Below, in pieces: positions 1-5,992 of a DNA stretch of 5,993 nt. The translations under genes were made by a program, and so were the position numbers. Below the pieces are notes generated by a model. That model worked only from the letters and a program-made list of their open reading frames with translations, made no database searches and was not told where the DNA came from. The DNA is from Pseudomonadota bacterium (GTDB taxonomy: Bacteria; Myxococcota; Bradymonadia; UBA4248), in the NCBI GenBank assembly GCA_017613855.1, contig JAGACY010000011.1:1-5993 (forward strand). Direction: 5' to 3'. Every line of letters begins with the position of its first letter. Within the stretch, counting starts at the first letter, position 1.

Positions 1-1
1 A

Positions 2-145
2 GCAAAAGCGGTTTTCGATTGGATTTATTTTTCCACGCAACGAGAGATTTCGTAATGCATCGTTCCATTGTGTACCCCTAAGTCAGGCATTCCACCAAAG
101 AGAGTGCATTCTCATTGGCTCTGAATCATCCTCCTTGATAATTTT
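2..145 (-). other. possible decayed coding remnant at the left edge
   Basis: No intact gene is visible here, but the minus strand looks partly coding. One frame is open from the TGA at 85-83 to the window edge and reads 27 residues, including RGTQWNDALRNLSLRG followed by K-I-N-P. The pattern R-G-x-x-W-N-D, then R-x4-P, recalls the C-terminal part of formylglycine-generating-enzyme (FGE-sulfatase/SUMF1) type C-lectin folds, where R-G-G-S-W and a later R...P...G-F-R are usual. Before the TGA the same frame is open only back to a TAA inside the tandem repeat array. A second frame reads ECTLFGGMPDLGVHNG and stops at the TAA at 27-25. Two frames with coding-like text and an internal stop suggest a frameshifted or degraded gene, or chance. 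A perfect AAGGAGG lies at 136-130, but it abuts one ATG directly and is 14 bases from the next, so it does not support a normal start. This is a weak call. Confidence 0.2.
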
Positions 146-273
146 GCATTATTCCATCGAAAAATGCAACGATCTTTGCATTATTCCATCGAAAAACACA
201 AACAGGCTTGCATTATTCCATCGAAAAACGCAAACAAGCTTGCACTATTCGCCCACCAAAAACGTAAAAACGC
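146..273. repeat. 32-base tandem repeat array, 3 good copies plus 1 decayed
   Basis: Units start at 146, 178, 210 and 242, an exact 32-base period. The first three share the core GCATTATTCCATCGAAAAA; their last 12 or so bases vary but tend to end in CTT. The fourth begins GCACTATTCGCCC and is clearly diverged, and it runs into the terminator stem. In unit 1, TTGCATT (144-150) faces AATGCAA (163-169), a 7-base inverted repeat. In units 2 and 3 the right arm has drifted (ACACAA, AACGCAA). A looser relative, TGCATCGTTCCATTG, matching 12 of 15 bases, lies at 56-70 out of phase. Thirty-two bases is close to three helical turns, so proteins bound to each unit would sit on one face of the DNA. The role is unknown; a regulator-binding array or a simple minisatellite are both possible. 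Confidence 0.85.
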
Positions 274-300
274 GCCGTATGCTACAGGCATAGGCGCGTT
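262..300 (-). terminator. intrinsic terminator of the lipoprotein gene (also palindrome D)
   Basis: On the minus strand, about 80 bases past the stop codon, arms AACGCGCC and GGCGCGTT (8 bp) close an inner 5-bp stem TATGC/GCATA with loop CTGTA and one unpaired base. The stem is followed by TTTTTACG and then another run of five T. A GC-rich stem with a T-run is the standard Rho-independent form, and the position just after a minus-strand gene fits. The plus strand has AAAA after the stem, so it is not a plus-strand terminator. The stem also belongs to the palindrome family described in the findings. Confidence 0.75.
269..300 (+). repeat. bulged-G palindrome D
   Basis: In plus orientation: left arm AACGCGCC, unpaired G at 277, TATGC, loop TACAG, GCATA, right arm GGCGCGTT. 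It shares with the other three palindromes the single extra G placed just before TAT, facing ATA followed directly by the pairing arm. Unlike them its apex is not GGCC-N3-GGCC. It is separated from palindrome C by four A. Confidence 0.6.
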
Positions 301-305
301 AAAAG

Positions 306-338
306 GCCGGGCGTATTGGCCAACGGCCAATAGCCGGC
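306..338 (+). repeat. bulged-G palindrome C
   Basis: In plus orientation, TATTGGCC (314-321) and GGCCAATA (325-332) form a perfect 8-bp stem around the loop AAC. Below it, after the unpaired G at 313, GGC (310-312) pairs with GCC (333-335). After a second unpaired G at 309, GCC (306-308) pairs with GGC (336-338). It lies in the 3' untranslated stretch of the lipoprotein gene, between the stop codon and the terminator, in the same orientation as palindrome D. Confidence 0.7.
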
Positions 339-380
339 TGCCCCACAAGCATCAGATTTTAATCATCCCCCAGCATCCCC

Positions 381-3254
381 TTAATTCACGATGATGTTCT
401 CCAGTTTTGCCGGAACGATGATAGAAACTTCGCGGGTGTCGAACAAAAGATTCGTCGTCGGGTTAATCACATCGATATAAGCCTTAAAAATCTGAGCTGT
501 ATCGGTTTGCTCAACGCAGGTATCGTTCTGGGCGATGACCTGGAAGTGAAGCTGGGAGCCCTGCTGAGCCACGCTGGAACGACCCGGAGCAAAGTTGGTG
601 AAACCGTTATTGTAGTCGGCACCGTTAAGTTTGGTCGGAACGGCAACGGGCGTACACGATTTCTCGGGTTCTGCGGGAGGAGCAACATACAATGTGGCAA
701 CGATCTTTTTGATGAAGCAGGCGGTATCGACTTTTGTCTCGTTGGGATCGCCGCGGACGGTGGTCGATACATCGTAAGTCCCGTAGGCAATCAGCGCACG
801 GATGCCATCGATGAGCGATTCATCGAGCTGCTCATCGCTGTTGATGGCGTATGAAAGCTCGCAGCTGTCGGGGCGATCTTCGATTTCTGGCGTGTACCCT
901 ATCCAATCCTCATTAAACCAGTCTTCGACCGTGCTTGCATTCGGCTTGTTGTTGGTGCAGCACTTATTTTCACCGCACCGCCACTCGGTTTCAGACTGTC
1001 TAAATGCACACGACGGAACGATGGCATTCGTTTCGACTGACATGTGACGCAGCTGGCGAAGACGAATCGCTGCGCGGTCGAGCGTGATAATCCGGGCACC
1101 TTTGTCTTTATAGGCCGCAAGAACCTGCTGGCTGTAGTGCGGGTTGTGAACAAAGTCCGGGCTGTAGGCGATGTTCGAGTAATTCGTATAGGAACGGTCG
1201 TTATCGTGAGAGAGCGTGTCGGTAAAATGGATCACGAGCGGAAGCGTGTTCGGACGGAAGCCGGCGCATCCCCACGTGCCCTCGGGGGGCGTACAATGAT
1301 CCAATTTGCCGCTGCTATACACGAGATTGACGGGAGTCGTGCCGCCTGCCGTCCACGAAACCTGCTCCTCATTCACGTCATCCCCCTTGACGATTTGCCA
1401 AAGCGCTTCGTAGCCGGATTCGGGCGAATCCTCGCCATCATGAAGAGAATACTTATTGATGGCATTGACCACCGTGTCATCGTCCGTCGTTACGGTCGAA
1501 TAAAGCTCAAACGGCATGTCATGACACTCATGAGGAAACGCCGTGAGGCTTTGAATGTTGTTTTCCCATGCGGCGTATCGGTTTGTCGGAAAATCGTCAA
1601 ATTTGGTTACCGCAAAACCGACATCATCGACGGCCTCACGGATGCCCGGAATGATGACATCACGGACTTTGTTCTGAAGGCGCGTAATATACCCGCCCAT
1701 CGTCTGCGTCGTATCCATATTAAAAACGACATCCAGTTTCGAAATGGCTGGGTCGAACCGGAGATCATCGTCTTTTTCGGGGCCGCCGTAGGGAAGTTCA
1801 AAGTAGAATTCAAAAACTTTCTGGACATTGTATTCTGGGCTGCACACGAGGTCCGCAACACTGGTTATCATTGTGTCGTCGAGGAGTTTGCCGCCATTGT
1901 GCTCGAGGGCATAGATTGCGGCTGTGCGCTCGGCGAGGTCGGTATAACCGTCGCCATCGGTATCGGGGGTGTTCAGGCCATAATTGCCGTTATCGCACAG
2001 AATCTCGTCTTTGTCGGCAACGCCATCGTAATCGCAGTCAAGCGATCTAAAGCAATAGGTCGTCACACCATCGAGTTCGAAGGTATAGGGGCCGTCCTCG
2101 GACGCTTCCATCGAATCGGGAACGGTATCGCCATCCGAGTCAAGCGAATAGCGATCGAGCACACCGTCTTCATCGGTATCTGTCGAATCGCCCTCGAGCT
2201 CATCGGGAATGGTGTCACCGTCAGAATCGGTATCATTGTAATCGGGGATGGTATCGCCGTCAGAATCCCACGGGTTATCGGCGGTGCCGGCCTCGCACGG
2301 CGCATCGTCGCACTTTTTCCCAATCACACCCGATATTTCTATGCCCGCTATCTCATAAATATCGACGGCATAGTCATTATCATTGTCCGAATCGGCATAA
2401 TCGGGCGTCGTGTCGCCGTCCGTGTCGGCGGGCGATGTACACATCACCGGGTCATCCGGATCAAAATCATCCGGATTGACATCCGGACAACCTTCATATC
2501 TATCCAAAATAGTATTGTTGTCCGAATCGGTATCCAGAAAATCGTAGATGCCGTCGTAATCGCTGTCGACTGGCTCGACATGAATATCACCCTGGTTGCC
2601 GCTCTCGACAGAATCCGGAATCGTGTCGCCGTCCGAATCTTCATCCTGGCAGTCAAAGATGCCATCGCCGTCCGTATCCGTATTGCAGCTGTCGTACAGA
2701 TTTGAAATACCGTCACCGTCGTTGTCTGCATCTTCATCCGCGGCAGTGCAGATACTCTCAATGCATTGGCTGTCCGTGCATATCGTATCTTCATCGCACG
2801 AATCGCCCACAGCAGCCTCTTTCAAACAGATTCTGCTGTCCGAGCACACCAGCCCATCGCCGCAAACCAAATCACCGCTGCACGATTCAAGAAATGCCGA
2901 CACCTGCGAAACACAACGGCCCGAATAGCAAATCTTGCCATCATCGCACTCGCTATCCTGGGTACATTTGCTTTTATCGACCGGGAGCGGCTTGCAAATA
3001 TTGTTGAGGCAGTGCATGCCCTCACCGCAGTCGATGTCCTGGGTGCATTTACTTTTATAATCCTCGGCGGTTGTACACACCCCATCGATACAGAGCAGGC
3101 CGTCTTCACAGTCCGCCTCAATGCCGCAGGCTTCATACTGGCCTACGACCGGCCGCTGTTCGGGCTGAGGCGCCTTGGAAGAATCATCGCTGCATCCCGA
3201 AACTGCACCGGCAAAAAACGCTGCAAGAACTGCAATATACTTGTAATTTCTCAT
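381..3254 (-). CDS. large surface lipoprotein: Cys-rich modules, TSP3-like Asp repeats, VWA/integrin beta-I-like domain
   Basis: Complete gene, 957 residues. The start at 3254 is chosen because AGAGGA sits 7 bases upstream and the first 21 residues form a lipoprotein signal ending in the lipobox V-S-G-C (C21). S22 favours outer-membrane sorting. Residues 43-169 hold five four-cysteine modules, mostly C-x5-C-x5-C-x4-C, like the Dickkopf/EB-type modules often annotated in Myxococcota. Residues about 174-440 are D-x-D-x-D-G-D-x-x-P-D repeats of thrombospondin type 3 kind, expected to bind calcium. Residues about 504-727 form a von Willebrand A-like domain with a MIDAS motif D514-T-T516-Q-T518, a D-S-P-E segment at 609-612 and a late strand ending T-D679-T. 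Residues 740-850 add further cysteines (749, 760, 765, 766, 798, 846), and about 860-957 looks like a beta-rich tail with C866 and C913. There is no C-terminal anchor or sorting motif. Function is inferred as surface adhesion or matrix contact; the ligand is unknown. The gene ends at a clear terminator and may be read alone or after the upstream repeat-protein gene. Confidence 0.93.
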   Translation of the reverse strand: MRNYKYIAVLAAFFAGAVSGCSDDSSKAPQPEQRPVVGQYEACGIEADCEDGLLCIDGVCTTAEDYKSKCTQDIDCGEGMHCLNNICKPLPVDKSKCTQDSECDDGKICYSGRCVSQVSAFLESCSGDLVCGDGLVCSDSRICLKEAAVGDSCDEDTICTDSQCIESICTAADEDADNDGDGISNLYDSCNTDTDGDGIFDCQDEDSDGDTIPDSVESGNQGDIHVEPVDSDYDGIYDFLDTDSDNNTILDRYEGCPDVNPDDFDPDDPVMCTSPADTDGDTTPDYADSDNDNDYAVDIYEIAGIEISGVIGKKCDDAPCEAGTADNPWDSDGDTIPDYNDTDSDGDTIPDELEGDSTDTDEDGVLDRYSLDSDGDTVPDSMEASEDGPYTFELDGVTTYCFRSLDCDYDGVADKDEILCDNGNYGLNTPDTDGDGYTDLAERTAAIYALEHNGGKLLDDTMITSVADLVCSPEYNVQKVFEFYFELPYGGPEKDDDLRFDPAISKLDVVFNMDTTQTMGGYITRLQNKVRDVIIPGIREAVDDVGFAVTKFDDFPTNRYAAWENNIQSLTAFPHECHDMPFELYSTVTTDDDTVVNAINKYSLHDGEDSPESGYEALWQIVKGDDVNEEQVSWTAGGTTPVNLVYSSGKLDHCTPPEGTWGCAGFRPNTLPLVIHFTDTLSHDNDRSYTNYSNIAYSPDFVHNPHYSQQVLAAYKDKGARIITLDRAAIRLRQLRHMSVETNAIVPSCAFRQSETEWRCGENKCCTNNKPNASTVEDWFNEDWIGYTPEIEDRPDSCELSYAINSDEQLDESLIDGIRALIAYGTYDVSTTVRGDPNETKVDTACFIKKIVATLYVAPPAEPEKSCTPVAVPTKLNGADYNNGFTNFAPGRSSVAQQGSQLHFQVIAQNDTCVEQTDTAQIFKAYIDVINPTTNLLFDTREVSIIVPAKLENIIVN
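1938..2735 (-). repeat. coding repeat array: TSP3-like Asp-rich calcium-binding repeats
   Basis: This part encodes residues about 174-439 of the lipoprotein. Recurrent units such as DSDGDTIPD and DTDGDGYTD appear about a dozen times, some spaced by linkers of varying length. The family pattern D-x-D-x-D-G coordinates calcium and makes a stiff stalk in known thrombospondins. Here it would hold the A domain away from the lipid anchor. The repeats are imperfect at DNA level, so slippage is limited. Confidence 0.85.
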
Positions 3255-3261
3255 ATCTTTA

Positions 3262-3267
3262 TCCTCT
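3262..3267 (-). promoter_or_regulatory. ribosome binding site deciding the lipoprotein start
   Basis: AGAGGA on the minus strand, followed by 7 bases and then ATG at 3254-3252. The reading frame stays open 56 codons further upstream to 3422, but that extension would be translated from the palindromes, overlap the neighbouring gene and bury the signal peptide, so this site fixes the start. Confidence 0.75.
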
Positions 3268-3291
3268 GTGGCGTTGTTATATTCATTATTA

Positions 3292-3297
3292 AGTATA
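3292..3297 (-). promoter_or_regulatory. possible -10 element upstream of the lipoprotein gene
   Basis: TATACT lies in an AT-rich stretch (3276-3312) and would put a transcript start near 3285, giving a leader of about 30 bases that includes the ribosome binding site. No convincing -35 box is found 16-18 bases upstream, where palindrome A sits. A second candidate, TATAAC at 3281-3276, would leave a very short leader. A guess from composition and position only. Confidence 0.25.
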
Positions 3298-3312
3298 TAT
3301 ATTTTTTTATGA

Positions 3313-3348
3313 TGCATTGCTGTCGGCCTGCGGCCGATACGCAATGCA
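3313..3348 (-). repeat. bulged-G palindrome A
   Basis: In minus orientation: left arm TGCATTGC, unpaired G, TATCGGCC, loop GCA, GGCCGACA, right arm GCAATGCA. The outer 8 bp are perfect. In the inner stem one A faces C, which becomes a G-U pair if the plus strand is transcribed. The palindrome directly abuts palindrome B. On the minus strand A-rich, not T-rich, sequence follows, so it is not a standard terminator for the upstream gene. Confidence 0.7.
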
Positions 3349-3394
3349 CCGTCGGCTATCCGGACGGCCTGCGGCCTCCCGGATACGCCGACGG
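3349..3394 (-). repeat. bulged-G palindrome B
   Basis: In minus orientation: CCGTCGGC pairs with GCCGACGG (8 bp). After an unpaired G, TATCCGG pairs with CCGGATA (7 bp). After a two-base mismatch on each side, GGCC pairs with GGCC around the loop GCA. The palindrome ends four bases past the stop codon of the upstream repeat-protein gene and shares the GGCC-GCA-GGCC apex with palindrome A. It could shield that gene's mRNA 3' end or slow polymerase, but it has no T-run. Confidence 0.75.
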
Positions 3395-3397
3395 ATC

Positions 3398-5992
3398 CTA
3401 TTTGCCATCCCACGGTTCCCACGTCGCAAGCTGGGGTTTAAGATCAAGCGACGGCACCGTGACGGATTTGCTGTCGGGCAACGTATACGAAGCTTCCTTC
3501 CATGCTGTAAGACCGAGGCTGGCCACGGCGGCATTCAATGTGTCAAGCAGTTTGCTCGAACCAATGACAGGAACGCCCGCATCATTAAAACTGAAAGTGG
3601 CATGGCCACCCAGCGATGTATCGGCTCCCCAAACGAGTTTGTTTGGATTGCCTTCGGCCCATGTATAGATATTGCTGGCGGTCAGGAATGCATTATTTTC
3701 TTTGGTGCCCCCAACAGCAGAACCCTTGTCGGCTAATGTAGAAACTGTATACAAATTAGCCAGCGATGAAATCATATTTTTACCTTCACCTGCGATTTGT
3801 TTCTTATATTCATCCGTCGCTGCGACAAGATCCTGGCTCAGCAACCGGCCAAATAATGTGCCCGTAGTCGCGGCATCGGATGATATTGTGCCAAGTGCAT
3901 AGCTATTTCTGATGTTAGTCCGAGCCAGTCGTGTCACCGTAAAGGAAGTCGTGTTGGTCTGCGTAATTTTGCAAGCGCTGTCGAAATTCCACACATAGTT
4001 GGTAAAGGTACTGACCACGCTGCGGGTATCCAACTGGCCAATCAGGCCGCCGAAATAATTGCCAGCCCCTGTTTCGGTGATATCGCCAGAAAAGTATGAA
4101 TTCTGAACATTAAAAACAGAAGTGACGTTGTAGTGAGTAAAGTCAATTTCTCGTCTGTATATATTGCCGTTCCCTGGGCAGTAAACTGTTTTATAGGTAT
4201 GTCCCGGTGTACTGGCATAGGCGGCAACAGCAGGTACGCTGACGACGCCGAAAAGACCGCCAAGATAGTTGCCATCACCAACGATATTGCCGGTAGACAT
4301 GCAGGAATCGAATGTATTTGTCATGGTTCTCGGTCCGGTTGCAAAGAACCCGAAGTTTTCACCTTCCCACCAGTCACTTGTCATGCTTCCGGCAAATTGT
4401 CCTGCAATACCACCGATAGAACCATTTCCTTTGAGATTGCCATAATTATATATATTTTTAAAAATATTAGTTTTATTGTTTGTATAGATAATACCAAAGA
4501 TACCGCCTATGGTTGCACCTGAGGTGCTGACATTTCCGCGGTTGACAATCTGGTCAAAGGTAAATTCGGCCTTCTCATCATCCATATCGAAACTTCCAAT
4601 GATGCCGCCGGTAGTATTCACCGCAAGAATATTGCCGGTATTCTCAACATTTTTCATTTCGAACGGAATTTTCTTGGATTCGGCATTGCCGCGCATACCG
4701 AAACGGCCAAAGATACCACCGACGAGGCCACCGCCTTTGATATTGCCGGTATTTTTGGCGTTGGTCAGTGCAACGGAATGAGCCCATCCTGCAATACCGC
4801 CACAGCGGCTGAGTCCTGTAGCCGATGTTCTTAGTGCTCCGGTATTGTAAACATTTTCCATCACAGTGCCAGCGCCGACGATATATCCTGCAATGCCACC
4901 GTAATTCTGGTTGGGGCAGTCATCGGCAGTCTGTATACCGGTGGTGCTGTTGACGGCCATGCGTGGCGCCCAGTCCGCAATAATATTTCCGTGATTTGTC
5001 AAATACGAATGTTTGTAGCCGCCATTGAGATACCCAACAATACCGCCCAAATTTGTACCACACCCCTGCACGGCATTTTCCGACCAAACCATGCCATCAT
5101 TGTAAGCATGGTCAAGAATATTAACCTGCTGTCCGGATATGCCGCCGACAATCGTGACACCGCTTACGGTACCATGATTGACAATATGTTTTAACGGCAC
5201 ATAAGCGATACCAGCAATTCCGCCAGTATACTGCCAAAGTCCCGCGACGGTGCCATTATTGACAGAATCGGTGACACCTTCGACGCCGGCCACATTGTTA
5301 ATTTGTCCGAAAAGACCGCCGGTACGCTGATATCCTTTAATATAACCATTGTTGACGAGATTTTTGTTTCCCGAGGCGCTAATCTTGTAATGAAGGCCAG
5401 CAATACCGCCAACGTAATTCGTGGTCAGAGTGGAGACAATACTATCGTTGGTCAGATTAAACAGCGTGGTATCTGTTTCGGCACTGCCGACAATTCCTCC
5501 AAGACAGTTGGCAGGACTTTCGATATTCTCGGACTCAGAATTGACGCGGCCCATATTTTTGGAATCGGAAATGACTGAGGCATCGGCAAGTCTGCCGGCG
5601 ATGCCGCCCGTATTGGCGACAAGAGCCGCAGCCGTATTTTCGCCGATATTGATGACTTTTCCCTGGTGAGTAATCGCGCTAAGCGAAATCTTGGATCCAT
5701 AACCGATAACACCGCCGATATCGCTTCCTGCGCCCGTAATATCCGTGTCTGCATTGATTTGGGTAAGCTTGGTGTCGGCTTCGGCAACACCGGCAAGACC
5801 ACCAACTTTATTCACACCCGAAACCCCTAAATTGAGGTTGATATTATGAATCCTCGCGCCTTCGAGCTTTCCGAAAAGACCACAGGATTCATCTGTCTCT
5901 GCGCAATGCAGTGAGAGGCGCGTTCCATCGGCCTGGGTATAGGCTATGGTTTGGGAACCTTTACCGCCGGAGGTCAGTTTTCCCTTGAACGT
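3398..5992 (-). CDS. GLUG-like repeat surface/secreted protein, 5' end outside the window
   Basis: Partial: 864 codons are visible, open to the right edge and ending in TAG at 3400-3398. The visible N-terminal text (TFKGKLTSGGKGSQTIAY, then C-G-L-F-G-K-L-E-G-A-R-I-H-N-I) matches the usual entry of GLUG-type regions, where F-x-G-x-L-D-G-x-G-H-x-I is followed by G-L-F-G and a ladder strand. About 17 GG-[ILV]-x-G cores then follow from visible residue 64 to 648, spaced mostly 26-37 residues and wider near the end (49-70). Between cores lie N-x-G-N-[IV] segments typical of the motif. Such repeats probably stack as a right-handed beta-helix or beta-roll in bacterial adhesins and other surface proteins. 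The last 120 or so residues are non-repetitive (…FSFNDAGVPVIG… ending WEPWDGK), with no membrane anchor or sorting signal. The export signal, if any, lies upstream. The GTG at 5815 is not the start, because the repeat pattern continues through it. No catalytic motif is seen; its role next to the lipoprotein gene is unknown. Confidence 0.9.
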   Translation of the reverse strand, partial: TFKGKLTSGGKGSQTIAYTQADGTRLSLHCAETDESCGLFGKLEGARIHNINLNLGVSGVNKVGGLAGVAEADTKLTQINADTDITGAGSDIGGVIGYGSKISLSAITHQGKVINIGENTAAALVANTGGIAGRLADASVISDSKNMGRVNSESENIESPANCLGGIVGSAETDTTLFNLTNDSIVSTLTTNYVGGIAGLHYKISASGNKNLVNNGYIKGYQRTGGLFGQINNVAGVEGVTDSVNNGTVAGLWQYTGGIAGIAYVPLKHIVNHGTVSGVTIVGGISGQQVNILDHAYNDGMVWSENAVQGCGTNLGGIVGYLNGGYKHSYLTNHGNIIADWAPRMAVNSTTGIQTADDCPNQNYGGIAGYIVGAGTVMENVYNTGALRTSATGLSRCGGIAGWAHSVALTNAKNTGNIKGGGLVGGIFGRFGMRGNAESKKIPFEMKNVENTGNILAVNTTGGIIGSFDMDDEKAEFTFDQIVNRGNVSTSGATIGGIFGIIYTNNKTNIFKNIYNYGNLKGNGSIGGIAGQFAGSMTSDWWEGENFGFFATGPRTMTNTFDSCMSTGNIVGDGNYLGGLFGVVSVPAVAAYASTPGHTYKTVYCPGNGNIYRREIDFTHYNVTSVFNVQNSYFSGDITETGAGNYFGGLIGQLDTRSVVSTFTNYVWNFDSACKITQTNTTSFTVTRLARTNIRNSYALGTISSDAATTGTLFGRLLSQDLVAATDEYKKQIAGEGKNMISSLANLYTVSTLADKGSAVGGTKENNAFLTASNIYTWAEGNPNKLVWGADTSLGGHATFSFNDAGVPVIGSSKLLDTLNAAVASLGLTAWKEASYTLPDSKSVTVPSLDLKPQLATWEPWDGK
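3848..5884 (-). repeat. coding repeat array: GLUG-like units
   Basis: This part codes for the run of GG-[ILV]-x-G cores, from a first degenerate CGLFG to a last degenerate TGTLFG, with 17 intact cores between. On the plus strand it shows as the recurring string ATACCGCC or close variants. Unit length varies because of insertions, the longest in the last third, and units differ enough in DNA that recent duplication is unlikely. Confidence 0.8.

Noticed and set aside
83..115. Ten-codon leader peptide with tandem Trp codons (MRMHSLWWNA), like a trp attenuator
   Set aside because: The AAGGAGG is 14 bases away, too far for a normal start. No alternative hairpin pair with a T-run follows within the window and no trp gene is visible.
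146..273. CRISPR-like array
   Set aside because: The conserved part is about 19-20 bases and the variable part only about 12, far too short for spacers. The fourth copy decays throughout and no cas gene is present.
164..394. Small 76-codon plus-strand open frame over the repeats
   Set aside because: Its text is the translated tandem repeat followed by the terminator and palindrome, with no plausible ribosome binding site.
1044..2705. A 553-codon open frame on the plus strand, opposite the lipoprotein gene
   Set aside because: It is the antisense of the Asp-rich repeats: GAT/GAC read backwards give ATC/GTC, so the frame fills with Ile and Val and lacks stops. The product looks like no real protein, and the minus strand has a signal peptide, domains and a ribosome binding site.
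3313..3394. Rho-independent terminator between the two genes
   Set aside because: The stems are strong, but the minus strand continues with A-rich rather than T-rich sequence, and the plus-strand side has no T-run either. They were annotated as palindromic repeats instead.
3255..3422. Longer start for the lipoprotein, at 3422
   Set aside because: The extra 56 codons are read from the palindromes and would place the signal peptide inside the protein. The ATG at 3254 has a proper ribosome binding site.
2766..3668. A 300-codon open frame on the plus strand across the gene junction
   Set aside because: It crosses two well-supported minus-strand genes and their intergenic palindromes, with no domain or start signal of its own.
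5813..5815. GTG at 5815 as the start of the GLUG-like gene
   Set aside because: The same frame is open for 59 more codons to the edge and carries the expected entry of the repeat region, so this is an internal valine.
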